Shown: positions 23,400-31,227, counted from the stretch's first letter. The stretch is DNA of 36,130 bases from Pseudomonas viridiflava (GCF_001642795.1 NZ_LKEH01000030.1:63682-99811), one strand, 5' to 3'. Made by a program: numbers and translations. The notes: a model not told the origin generated them from the sequence alone.

Positions 23400-23936
23400 T
23401 CAGTTGTCCAGTGCGAGCAATTGCACGAACACTGCGAAACTGCCCAGAAACAGCCAGAAAAAACTGAACAGCCATGGCGTGCGCTTGGAGAACAGCAGTG
23501 ATTTCTTCGGCCCGGTTTCGCTGGATTCCCAGTCGCTGAAAAGCGGCGAGTCGTCATAGGTCAGCCCGATGACCGGCTCGCTGCGCAGCAACCCCGCCTG
23601 CTTGCGATGCCAGTGCATGATGATGTCGCACGCCGCCCGAATGCCTGGCCATGCCGCAATCGTGCAGAACAGCCCCAACAACGCCAGCATCGGCGGCACC
23701 ACCAGCGTGAACATCACGCCCCAATCCGTATTCGCGTTCGCCATCGACGACGCATAAGCAATCACCAGAAACGACTGCGCCGATAAATAGGCGTTGGTGC
23801 GGTTCGACAGGTTGGTCGTTTCGTAGTGAATCTCGCGCCGATAGAAATCCAGCCGTTCCTTGGGCGAGCCGAACAATTTGACCTGTTGCTCATCGACGAC
23901 GTGCTCGGGCGTCTCGTCTGTGATAATTCTGGACAC
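23400..23936 (-). CDS. Three-helix membrane protein, RipA-like architecture
   Basis: 178 residues. A charged N-terminal helix (about 21-45, with RLDFYRREIHYETTNLSNRTNAYL) leads to two adjacent transmembrane segments (about 50-66 and 72-95), a cytoplasmic loop (about 96-150), and a third transmembrane segment (about 153-175). The N-terminal helix plus paired helices recall RipA-type octameric and SLATT-type membrane proteins, but I cannot assign a family. The start is GTG at 23936; no good ribosome binding site is seen. No internal Met is early enough. It is divergent from the GNAT genes. Its function is unknown. Confidence 0.75.
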   Translation of the reverse strand: MSRIITDETPEHVVDEQQVKLFGSPKERLDFYRREIHYETTNLSNRTNAYLSAQSFLVIAYASSMANANTDWGVMFTLVVPPMLALLGLFCTIAAWPGIRAACDIIMHWHRKQAGLLRSEPVIGLTYDDSPLFSDWESSETGPKKSLLFSKRTPWLFSFFWLFLGSFAVFVQLLALDN

Positions 23937-24061
23937 AGTTAATTAATACCGAATGTTAAAGATGCTGGGTAGACCCTGATTCAAGTTAAGCAGTTCGACC
24001 AAAATTGCCCGAACGGGGACCGTTCATCCTGTAAATCCGGCGACACGACAAGGACCTCGTC

Positions 24062-24631
24062 ATGAGCACGACCCCAACCCTGCAAACCGAGCGCCTGCTG
24101 CTGACAGCTCTCCAGCTGGCCGACGCACCCGCCATGCAGCAGCTTTTCCCGCACTGGGAAATCGTACGATTCTTGAACAACCGCGTGCCCTGGCCGTATC
24201 CCGAAGACGGCGCACTGCGCTACATCCAGGACGTCGCCCTGCCAGCCAGTGAGCAAGGCACCCAGTGGCACTGGATGATCCGCCTGCATACTGCGCCGAA
24301 CAACATCATCGGCAGCATCAGCCTGATGACCACCCCCGGCAACAACCGCGGCTTCTGGCTGCACCCGGACTGGCAGGGCAACGGCTACATGCAGGAGGCC
24401 TGTGGGGTGATAAACGCGTTCTGGTTCGAAACCCTCGGCCAACCTGTAATGCAGGTTCCCAAGGCTGCACCGAACGGAGGATCACGACGGGTTTCGATCA
24501 AGGAAGGCATGCGACTGGTGTCGACCGGGGAAAGCGATTACGTGAGCGGCAGATTCCCGGAGGAGATCTGGGAGATGACGCGGGAGGAGTGGGTGGGGCG
24601 CAAAGGCAGTAGAACGCATGAGGAGGAGTAA
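24062..24631 (+). CDS. GNAT-family N-acetyltransferase (RimJ/RimL type)
   Basis: 189 residues. Typical N-terminal LQTERLLLTALQLADAP, then a beta-core, the acetyl-CoA loop GFWLHPDWQGNGYMQEA (the Q/GxGxx pattern is QGNGYM), and a C-terminal NGGSRRVSIKEGMRLV that matches the usual NxxSxxxxEKxGF segment. RimL-type enzymes acetylate ribosomal-protein N-termini or small molecules; the substrate is unknown. ATG 24062 has aagga upstream. It is 5 nt ahead of a second GNAT gene, probably one operon. Confidence 0.88.
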   Translation: MSTTPTLQTERLLLTALQLADAPAMQQLFPHWEIVRFLNNRVPWPYPEDGALRYIQDVALPASEQGTQWHWMIRLHTAPNNIIGSISLMTTPGNNRGFWLHPDWQGNGYMQEACGVINAFWFETLGQPVMQVPKAAPNGGSRRVSIKEGMRLVSTGESDYVSGRFPEEIWEMTREEWVGRKGSRTHEEE

Positions 24632-24636
24632 GCCCG

Positions 24637-25098
24637 ATGGCCCTGCATCCTGAAACCAGCTCGACAGTCAGACTCGTCCCCGCCCAGCCTGACGATTTCG
24701 AAGCGCTGGTCAGTTTGCGCATCGATGCCATGCGCGAGAGCCTGGAGCGCTTGGGTCGCTTTGATCCTGAGCGCGCCCGAGAGCGATTCCGCCAAGGCTT
24801 TTCCGTACAGCACACACGCCATATCGAGGCTAACGGAAGAAGAGTGGGTTTCGTGGTACTGAAACCGTTGGGGGACGAATGGCTGCTGGATCACCTTTAT
24901 ATCAGGCCAGGCGCCCAAGGACAGGGCATTGGCTCCACAGTGCTTCGTCAGATACTGAGCGAGGCCGATACCTGCGGGACAGCGGTCCGAGTCGGCGCTC
25001 TCAAGGGTAGCGACTCAAACCGCTTTTACATCCGCCATGGCTTCCGGCTCGTTGAAAGCGGCGAGTTCGATCACTACTACCTCCGCCAGAAGCCCTGA
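24637..25098 (+). CDS. GNAT-family N-acetyltransferase
   Basis: 153 residues. N-terminal RLVPAQPDDFEALVSLRIDAM, acetyl-CoA loop RPGAQGQGIGSTVL (residues about 90-102) and C-terminal GSDSNRFYIRHGFRLVE. Strong ribosome binding site ggagg upstream of ATG 24637. It has an unrelated sequence to the upstream GNAT but follows it by only 5 nt. It converges on the next gene with 7 nt between stops. Confidence 0.9.
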   Translation: MALHPETSSTVRLVPAQPDDFEALVSLRIDAMRESLERLGRFDPERARERFRQGFSVQHTRHIEANGRRVGFVVLKPLGDEWLLDHLYIRPGAQGQGIGSTVLRQILSEADTCGTAVRVGALKGSDSNRFYIRHGFRLVESGEFDHYYLRQKP

Positions 25099-25105
25099 TC
25101 AAGCA

Positions 25106-25837
25106 TCACGCCGTCGCTGCAAACCCCTTCGAACGCGCTTCCATCCTCGCCGTCAGAACTTCCGGCGTCGCCCGCTCGGCCTTGGAGGCCATCTGATTGA
25201 AGAACATCCCGTCAAACTGCTCCTTGGACGGTGTCAAGGTCTTGGGGATCAACAACGCTCCCAGATCCAGCGTATTGGCGAAGTTTTCCTTGGTCAGGTT
25301 GTACATGCCGAGGTAGCTGCCCGAAAAAGCGGAATCCGCATTCACCATATCAATGGCCGAGTCGCGATAAGCCACCGCCGCTGATTTCAGATCACTGGAC
25401 GCATTCAACAGCGAATTCAAACGCTCCATATCGGAAGCACTTAACTGCCCGGAACTGTTGATCGCCTTCAGGCTGCCATCTTCCTGCACCGTGAAACCGA
25501 ACTTCTTGTCAGCCAGATCCGGATACAAGTACGCCAAACCAGCCTTGAAGTCCTCGAAGGAGCCCTTCATCTGCGCAGTGATGGATTTGTTCAATTCCGC
25601 CAGTCGAGGAAAATCCGGCGACTGCTCAGGCCCTATAACCGTGTCGATCACTACGATGGGCCCGGTGGTGGTCGGCGGTACTACAACGGGAGGCGGAACC
25701 ACGATCGGCTTGGCATTCAGCAACGCCTCCTTGGCCGCATCGCTCATGGGCTGAGGCGTGAGCTTGATGTCGGAGGGTGTGAGCTTGGCGACGATAGATG
25801 GGATAGCGGATGGATTTAGTGAGGTAAGCATATTCAT
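25106..25837 (-). CDS. Unrecognised proline-rich protein
   Basis: 243 residues from the ATG at 25837 (alternative ATG 25831). I do not recognise it. The first 22 residues have no acidic residue and are rich in Ser, Pro, Ile and Leu. A proline/valine-rich linker follows (residues about 43-70: KPIVVPPPVVVPPTTTGP), then a mostly helical globular region without Cys. No classical signal peptide or transmembrane segment. The frame is open upstream to 25990 but starts with TTG and codes for an unlikely basic stretch. It ends 7 nt from the convergent GNAT. A secreted or adhesion-type role is one guess; no Hrp-box (GGAACC-N15/16-CCAC) is visible upstream. Confidence 0.75.
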   Translation of the reverse strand: MNMLTSLNPSAIPSIVAKLTPSDIKLTPQPMSDAAKEALLNAKPIVVPPPVVVPPTTTGPIVVIDTVIGPEQSPDFPRLAELNKSITAQMKGSFEDFKAGLAYLYPDLADKKFGFTVQEDGSLKAINSSGQLSASDMERLNSLLNASSDLKSAAVAYRDSAIDMVNADSAFSGSYLGMYNLTKENFANTLDLGALLIPKTLTPSKEQFDGMFFNQMASKAERATPEVLTARMEARSKGFAATA

Positions 25838-26043
25838 CGATCCATGATTGTGTTTGTCCACAGGGTATCGACGGGGTAGGGGTGGAGCTTTAGAGGGGGG
25901 TGACGGGCGGTGTGTCGGGGCGTTACAGGATAAGAGGACCGAGGGAAGTTTTATGACTGATCTCGAAACCTGCCTTCCGGCTTTTTTCAAGGTGCGTGCG
26001 TTCGCTTAATGCCAGCATTGCCCGAGTCCGGTGCCAAGGAACG

Positions 26044-26084
26044 CAGTAACGTTTACAGCCGATGTGGCCAAATCGGCGTTACTG
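26044..26084 (-). terminator. Possible hairpin after the 2OG oxygenase gene
   Basis: Outer stem cagtaacg/cgttactg (26044-26051 with 26077-26084) and inner stem ccgat/atcgg (26059-26063 with 26072-26076) lie 37 nt past the stop of the minus-strand oxygenase gene. There is no T-run, so an mRNA 3' structure is more likely than a true rho-independent terminator. Confidence 0.35.
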
Positions 26085-26120
26085 TCCACGAAGCTCCAGC
26101 CAGTAACGCTCTGATGAGGG

Positions 26121-26939
26121 CTATTTCTCTGTCTTATTGACCAGATTGCGACCCCGTCCTTTCCCAAGAACCTTGGACACGACGTTGCGAATGCCGTTAT
26201 CGACTACACCGAGTAATCGACGTCCCGTTTCGCCTGGACGACCGCTGAAAGATGTCACGTGAAAATAGTCGTGATCGTCCGGCGATACCTCGGAAAAATA
26301 GTAGTTTGAGACGCAGCAACGAGCGGTGCCCACCGTTACAGGGCTGACCGAGTGCCAGGAGTCCTTGTTTGTCTCCATCACCACCAGACGGTTGAACGCG
26401 GAAACTACAGTCTTCTGCGTTTTCACCTGATGGTCCCACAACTCAAAGTTGCCGCCATTTTCAAGGGACCAGTTCGGCGTGACGTAATACAGCAGATTGA
26501 GTCGGCGGTAGAGGTTTCGCGCGCCATCGTGGCTGTTGTCGATGTGCGGATTGAGGAAATCCCCCTCAAACATCATCGACAGCCCACCTGCGTACAATGA
26601 CGGGTCTGGAGTGATTTGCTCGAAGCCGACCAGCTCGGAAACCTTGGCCACCACGTCCGGATGCTGGATCGCGTAAGTGATGTTGCTCAGGATCTCGGGG
26701 AAGTGACTCAGATCCGTCATTGTTTTTTTCTTCTCGCGGAATGACTTGCGATCGAAGAAACCGTCAGCAGCCTTTGGAAAAGCGTCGTAGATCGCCTGCG
26801 CCATGTCATCGGTCAGAAGCTCGTCTACGATGAAATGGCGGGTGTGTGTGCCTTTTGGATTGCTCCATTGCTGCCGGATGTCGTGCTGCAGGCTGTCAAG
26901 TCGTTTGACTAGCATTGCGGCGATCGCGGGGACGTTCAT
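26121..26939 (-). CDS. 2-oxoglutarate/Fe(II)-dependent oxygenase
   Basis: 272 residues, prolyl-4-hydroxylase-like double-stranded beta-helix. The iron ligands appear as His132-x-Asp134 in NPHIDNSHD and distal His196 in DSWHSVSPV, with Arg207 eleven residues later as likely 2-oxoglutarate ligand. Start at ATG 26939 (aagga upstream) rather than TTG 26963. The C-terminal about 45 residues are basic. A substrate is not indicated; proteins of this type modify peptides or participate in LPS or natural-product tailoring. Monocistronic as far as visible, with the following 1.3 kb nearly empty. Confidence 0.87.
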   Translation of the reverse strand: MNVPAIAAMLVKRLDSLQHDIRQQWSNPKGTHTRHFIVDELLTDDMAQAIYDAFPKAADGFFDRKSFREKKKTMTDLSHFPEILSNITYAIQHPDVVAKVSELVGFEQITPDPSLYAGGLSMMFEGDFLNPHIDNSHDGARNLYRRLNLLYYVTPNWSLENGGNFELWDHQVKTQKTVVSAFNRLVVMETNKDSWHSVSPVTVGTARCCVSNYYFSEVSPDDHDYFHVTSFSGRPGETGRRLLGVVDNGIRNVVSKVLGKGRGRNLVNKTEK

Positions 26940-27521
26940 GTCTATTCCTTGCGCTGGTGCCAAAACGTATATTGTGTGGTATTTGGGTGGTTGTTCAAAG
27001 AGCTGATCTCCGGCACCGAAAGCTCACTTCAGTCATCGCCTTACACAACGAGCCACAGAAAAGCATCGGAAATGAAAATTGTTGAATGTCGGCCAGTGTG
27101 AGTGATCATATGAAAAACCGGCGCAGAGCGTGGTTTCCAAATTAGTATCACTCCAGAATACGGGTTATAAGCGCACTGGCTTTTTTCTACAGATTATGGG
27201 CCGGTTACTGTCGGTCGTGACTATCTGAATCACATCCCAGATTTGAGGTGCCGAGCGGGTAATTGAATAGTAAGCGGATCGTTGGATCCGTCTCATCGTG
27301 GCTGGTGAGACAACGCTCCGTGAACCAAATAAATGCTTTCTGCCAAGCCCAAAGTGTCGCTGCCAGCACGGTGTTTTATGGGGCCGCCCCCGATCCCTAG
27401 GCACTGTGCCGCCGTTGAGGAAATTCCGGAATTACACGGAATTACAATTCGACAACTGCAACTATCGCTACTAGATTTCTATGGATGGCGAATTGCCAGC
27501 TAATTGGCTAGTGAAGGAAGT

Positions 27522-27748
27522 ATGGAGCGCTACAGTATTTGAATGGGGACTCGGGCGTTGTCGGCTACGAGATTGGTACCGGATCTACCGTGGTCGAGTT
27601 CAAGGATCATTCCCAGTACCTTTACGATTCAACCAGACCCGGTGCGCCGATCGTTGCAGAACTTCAAAAGCTGGCGCGCGCTGGGCGGGGGTTGAACAGT
27701 TACATCGGTCGTGTCGTCCGTAAGAATTACGCCCGCCAAATCAGGTGA
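27522..27748 (+). pseudogene. KTSC-domain-like small protein, apparently frameshifted
   Basis: The 69-codon frame from a TTG at 27539 gives NGDSGVVGYEIGTGST, VEFKDHSQYLYDSTRPG and LARAGRGLNSYIGRVVRKNYARQ, a pattern like KTSC-domain small proteins. The expected N-terminus is found 17 nt upstream in another frame: ATG 27522 followed by codons for MERYSI and then a stop. Joining the two needs a one-base change around 27537-27542. AAGGA sits just ahead of ATG 27522. Either the gene has decayed or the sequence has an error; a TTG start without ribosome binding site is the alternative. Confidence 0.5.
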
Positions 27749-28113
27749 TCCCTCTCATTCACTGACAGATCCGCACATGAGCGGCGCGCCGAGACTTCCT
27801 TCGTCGCAAGGAGTTAACTTCCGCCAATGGCCTGTTTTACACGGCCCTCACTCGAGGGGGAAAAGGGTAAGTCCATCCCCCATTGGGCTACATTGCAGGT
27901 TGGACGAGCGCGATGTCAGATCGAACTTTGAGTTTTCCACCAATGGTGGAGGCTTCACCTGCGGCAGCATGTGTGCCAATGCCTGCCCCTGCCCCTACCC
28001 CTACCCAGTCGATTCAGCGGTGTATGCGACCTAGTATGAAATTTGTCGGCAGTCACGGCTTCGGCTTGAAACGTAGGCCGTCACCAAACTTTCCGGGAAG
28101 AAGGAATCTCTGA

Positions 28114-28130
28114 TTACGAAAGTTTCGTAA
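28114..28130. repeat. Perfect 17-bp palindrome, operator-like
   Basis: TTACGAAAGTTTCGTAA reads as an 8-bp arm, a central G, and the reverse complement. This is the size and symmetry of a dimeric repressor site (XRE- or TetR-like). It overlaps no intact gene; the nearest is tRNA-Thr 172 nt away. Confidence 0.5.
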
Positions 28131-28258
28131 AACTTGCAGGTCGCAGGTTTTGACCTGCCCCGAGGATATGCGGTAGATATCCTGACTTCTTCAGGGCCTC
28201 TGGGTCCAATAAAACGGTGAACGAACGGCGAAAGTCGTACAAGCGGAAAGCTATAAAC

Positions 28259-28286
28259 AAAAAAGGCCCACCTTTCGGTGAGCCTT
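28259..28286 (-). terminator. Terminator of tRNA-Thr
   Basis: Hairpin (28263-28272 with 28277-28286, one mismatch) followed on the minus strand by six T (28259-28264). It begins 16 nt beyond the tRNA 3' end. Confidence 0.82.
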
Positions 28287-28301
28287 CTTCGGTATTGCGT
28301 A

Positions 28302-28377
<76 letters not shown>

Positions 28378-28694
28378 GTAATGGGCTGCGAGTATATAGA
28401 GTCTGATGCGCTTGTAAACCCTAGCTGACTGATTCAGTTGAAAAAATTTGACCGCCGGTGCGGCTTAGCGTCGGCGTGCAGGACAGGGTCGGTGGTGGAT
28501 GAAGGACGTTTCCCTAAGGTTTGGCGGATTAGGCTGCCTGATGGCGGGTAGAAGGGTGTCTCAACATGCTGGTTTGGCCCCGCTTCGATGAGAGTGATTC
28601 GGCTATAACCCGCGTCGATTTTTAACCCGCCCATGCGAATCAATGACTTAGCCGGTGGTGGCTATCTGTAGTCGTTCAGCGCTCCAGGCGAGTT

Positions 28695-28763
28695 AGTGGC
28701 TTTTGGGCCGTTTGCACGCTCGGGGCGCTTTGCATAGGCTTGTTCTCAACGGCCCAAGCCACT
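28695..28763. repeat. Imperfect inverted repeat
   Basis: Arms of 18 and 16 nt (agtggcttttgggccgtt; aacggcccaagccact) differ only by two extra T in the first arm. The 35-nt spacer is G+C-rich. A strong long hairpin is possible on either strand; its origin is unknown. Confidence 0.6.
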
Positions 28764-28973
28764 GAGTCAGGCGGCGAGGGGCGTTCACTTTTCAGTCAGG
28801 GATAAAGGATTATCCATTGAATGACACGAAGGATCGTTGCAGGGCTTCGGGGATGCAGTACACCGTAGGTCGGCCATCTACTGAGAAGCGGTTTGGAGAT
28901 ATTGGTAACGACGTTTTGTCCGCTTGGATAGGCGTCAGGTGACAGAGAGGCTGTGCATTGCCGTCTGAATCGC

Positions 28974-29048
28974 ATGAATGTGCGTCTGGACGCTGATGAA
29001 GTCGTCACCAAGTCGGGTACGGTCAAGGTCGCTTCGGCGGGTCTTTGA
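28974..29048 (+). pseudogene. Possible C-terminal remnant of a lost gene
   Basis: Codons from ATG 28974 give MNVRLDADEVVTKSGTVKV and a short tail, stop at 29046-29048. The frame opens only at 28932. I do not recognise the family. The reason to list it is the terminator 22 nt downstream on the same strand, which suggests that a plus-strand gene once ended here. Confidence 0.3.
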
Positions 29049-29069
29049 TGGTCTCGATGTCTGAAAACG

Positions 29070-29101
29070 ATGCCCGGGTCTCAGGATCCGGGCATTTTTT
29101 T
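29070..29101 (+). terminator. Rho-independent terminator
   Basis: Stem atgcccgg/ccgggcat (29070-29077 with 29088-29095) followed by seven T (29095-29101). It lies upstream of the J-domain gene on the same strand and does not serve any intact plus-strand gene. Confidence 0.85.
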
Positions 29102-29199
29102 GTGTTTGTATCGGGTGTGTAGCATTGCGATTGGAGTTCGAGCGGTTCTGGCCGATATAGCTGTATCAAAATGGCAGTCGGCCATGGACAGCTAGTGCA

Positions 29200-30213
29200 A
29201 TGCAGAGAACGCCCACGCATTACGAGCTGCTGAATGTCGCTCGCGATGCCTCTCCTGATCAGATCAAGAAGGCTTATCGCAAGATCGCTCAGAAGCTGCA
29301 CCCGGACAGGAATTCCGACCCTTACGCTTCGGACATGATGAGTGTCGTCAACGCGTCTCACGATGTGCTGGCCGATGCTGGCAGACGCGCGGTTTATGAC
29401 GCGCAGCTGGTGGCCGATGAGCAGAGGGCTCGCGAAGACGCTGCACGCCGCAGGCAGGTGCAGGCGATGCGTGGGCGTGCCGTTCATGTGTATGCCAGTG
29501 CGTCGGGCTCGGCGTCTGCTGCACCGCAGCAATCCACCTATACCGGCCCTGAGCGTCGGGCCAATGGTTCTCCCCAGCCTTCCAGAAGTCAGCGCCACGG
29601 CAGTGTGTGGCGCTGGGCGGCGGTGTTTGTGATTTTCTGTGCGGGCGGCGCGTGGATGGGGTACGACCCTAATGCTGGCAAGTCTTTCGTGCCGACTGAA
29701 TCGGTGCCTGTGGTGCAGTCGTGGGTCAAACCGGCTGTTGAGCCCGAGCCTGTGGTTGAGCCTGTCAGCGTGGCTGAGAAAGCTGCGGACGTGGCTGCGT
29801 CGGAGTGTGAGGTGCCGCTGGTTGATCCGATGGGCGCGCCCTGGCCGCAGAAGGCGGGTTATGTGAAGGACATGCCGACGCTCAAGGATAATGGCTGGTC
29901 GCAGATCACTGTTGATAACACGGCAGGCGGTTCTGCGGTTTACGCCAAGGTCACGGACGCAATGGGGCGCAAGGCGTTCCGGCATGCCTATATTCCGGTG
30001 GGTGCGTCGTTCTCGTTCGCCAAGATGGACGCGGGTCTGTACCTGCTCAAGTACAAGATGCTGGATACGGGCTGTGCGTTTGCCTCGGGGCGGATCCTGC
30101 TGGAAGAAACGCCGATGGGCAGTCAGATCAAATCCAGCGCGTACAAGCTGACGTTGCGTAAGTTGCAGGGGCGCAGTGTGCCGTTTACGCGGTTGAAGGA
30201 AGATCAGTTTTAG
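29200..30213 (+). CDS. Membrane-anchored J-domain protein
   Basis: 337 residues. Residues about 6-70 are a J domain with the essential His34-Pro35-Asp36 triad, so it should stimulate a DnaK-type Hsp70. A charged linker (to about 134) leads to one transmembrane helix (136-154). The C-terminal about 180 residues are presumably periplasmic and include a Pro/Val/Glu-rich stretch followed by a compact domain with two Cys. The J domain at the N-terminus would then be cytoplasmic. It lacks the Gly/Phe and zinc-finger regions of DnaJ. A terminator upstream means it has its own promoter. The client is unknown. Confidence 0.9.
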   Translation: MQRTPTHYELLNVARDASPDQIKKAYRKIAQKLHPDRNSDPYASDMMSVVNASHDVLADAGRRAVYDAQLVADEQRAREDAARRRQVQAMRGRAVHVYASASGSASAAPQQSTYTGPERRANGSPQPSRSQRHGSVWRWAAVFVIFCAGGAWMGYDPNAGKSFVPTESVPVVQSWVKPAVEPEPVVEPVSVAEKAADVAASECEVPLVDPMGAPWPQKAGYVKDMPTLKDNGWSQITVDNTAGGSAVYAKVTDAMGRKAFRHAYIPVGASFSFAKMDAGLYLLKYKMLDTGCAFASGRILLEETPMGSQIKSSAYKLTLRKLQGRSVPFTRLKEDQF

Positions 30214-30255
30214 TGGGTATGCGTGTGAGTTCAGGATCTGCGTAGTCAGTTGAAT

Positions 30256-30312
30256 CGGACGCGGAGCGTCCTGGGCGGCATTCCCACGCGGAGCGTAGGA
30301 ACGATCAGAGTG
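30256..30312. repeat. Palindromic intergenic repeat (acgctccgcgt family)
   Basis: ggacgcggagcgtcc and ttcccacgcggagcgtagga, the reverse complement of the pair seen at 8071-8123. It follows the J-domain gene by 43 nt. A half-copy (gcggagcgtgaggaacg) recurs at about 30530-30547. Confidence 0.85.
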
Positions 30313-30369
30313 ATCTCAGGCACACCGATATGCCCATGCACCCAAGTCTTGCTGCAACCACGGACTACC

Positions 30370-30455
30370 GTGGGAGGCGGCTTGCCGGCGATGCTTTTTC
30401 TGAAGCGATCTATCGGTGACTGAACAGACGCCATCGCCGGCAAGCCGCCTCCCAC
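30370..30455. repeat. REPIN (inverted REP doublet)
   Basis: The 24-nt arms (30370-30393 and 30432-30455) are identical to those at 7953-8038, with the same 38-nt spacer length and a similar spacer sequence. The whole 30214-30640 stretch is repeats and otherwise without a gene. Confidence 0.92.
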
Positions 30456-30688
30456 GGGATATGCATTCAGTCAGACACTTTCGTTTGGCCCCGTTTTGCG
30501 CGTCTTTCGGACTTGTGTATAACGATGAGCGCGGAGCGTGAGGAACGGTCGTCAAACCTGCATCACTCATGTCTTGCAACGCTTTCAGGCGTGTTTTTGA
30601 AGGCTTCGTCTCTTTCCTTTGCGGGACATTTCCGAGAGAATCCCGGCCCGCTTGTGCCTTGCTGTCTGTGCTTCTAATCTCCCGTCCG

Positions 30689-30900
30689 TCGCTGCCCATC
30701 AGCGATGGGGTTTAGTAGCCCGCAATGAGCAAGGCATCACAACCGTGTTTCATCAGGTCCGTCCCGATGCTATGGCGGCTGTGCGCTTGGCGCCTTCGGG
30801 TGCGCCGGTTGCCTGGCTCACCGGTCTACTAACTCGTGCACAGTCGCCGCCCTTTCGTTTAGTAGCGAGAGGACAGCGATTTCATCGAAGGAGCTAGAAC
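30689..30900 (+). promoter_or_regulatory. Structured leader upstream of the DUF6124 gene
   Basis: Two overlapping, mutually exclusive hairpins (tcgctg/cagcga at 30689-30694 with 30700-30705; cccatc/gatggg at 30695-30700 with 30704-30709), the direct repeat GTTTAGTAGC at 30710-30719 and 30857-30866, a stem ggcgc/gcgcc (30789-30793 with 30802-30806), and ctactaa (30826-30832) complementary to the ttagtag of the repeats. Overlapping alternatives of this kind suggest a regulatory leader RNA. Confidence 0.5.
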
Positions 30901-31227
30901 ATGGTCAAAGTCACACCCGATCCACCTTCCAAAGCATCCACTGGCGCACCGGTCTTCGATCAGGCCGTCGTCAAACGCGCGATGGCGTGTTACCTGCCCA
31001 CCAGTCGCCCCAACAACGAATCCCAAGACAACAGTGCCGATTACATGAATCTGGAAGCGACGTTACTGCATGCGCTGGATTTTCTGCGCTGTGCCTCGGC
31101 AACGGCTTATGAACTGGGCGATGAGTTGATCGGGTCGAAACGGGACCTGGCGTTTGCTGCCATGCACATGGCCGAGATGGCCAAGGTGATGGTCGAGCGA
31201 TCCCTGGAGTGTGTCGAAGAAGTCTGA
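30901..31227 (+). CDS. DUF6124 family protein
   Basis: 108 residues. The N-terminus MVKVTPDPP and the helical body (LLHALDFLRCASATAYELGDELIGSKRDLAFAAMHMAEMAKVMVERSLE) fit the Pseudomonas DUF6124/DUF3077-like small proteins. No signal peptide or membrane segment; probably a cytoplasmic helical bundle. Strong ribosome binding site gaaggag upstream of ATG 30901. The function is unknown. Preceded by a long structured leader. Confidence 0.82.
   Translation: MVKVTPDPPSKASTGAPVFDQAVVKRAMACYLPTSRPNNESQDNSADYMNLEATLLHALDFLRCASATAYELGDELIGSKRDLAFAAMHMAEMAKVMVERSLECVEEV

Larger units (their letters stand above)
26940..28258. other. Gene-poor region, mostly without recognisable genes
   Basis: Between the oxygenase gene and tRNA-Thr I find no intact gene of convincing length. 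The stretch contains a frameshifted KTSC-like gene (27522-27748), a tandem decamer CGGAATTACA at 27427-27446 preceded by the palindrome AATTCCGGAATT at 27422-27433, and a 17-bp palindrome at 28114-28130. Small open frames at 27883-28113 and 27165-27404 have odd composition and no ribosome binding sites I trust. It looks like a decayed accessory stretch. Confidence 0.6.
28378..29069. other. Region without clear genes between tRNA-Thr and the J-domain gene
   Basis: No intact gene is supported. An imperfect long inverted repeat pairs 28695-28712 with 28748-28763. The short frame 28932-29048 (39 codons from the previous stop, containing ATG 28974) ends 22 nt before a good terminator and may be the tail of a broken gene. 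A 69-codon minus-strand frame at 28434-28643 lacks a believable start. Confidence 0.55.

Noticed and set aside
25838..26120. Hrp-box for the unrecognised protein at 25106-25837
   Set aside because: No GGAACC-N15/16-CCAC motif is present upstream on the minus strand.
27883..28113. 76-codon plus-strand frame with a Pro/Ala stretch
   Set aside because: Proline-alanine run comes from a simple sequence stretch; no ribosome binding site or known domain, and it lies in the decayed region.
28695..28763. Integron attC site
   Set aside because: The arms are long enough, but the ends do not fit RYYYAAC/GTTRRRY and no integrase or cassette is near.
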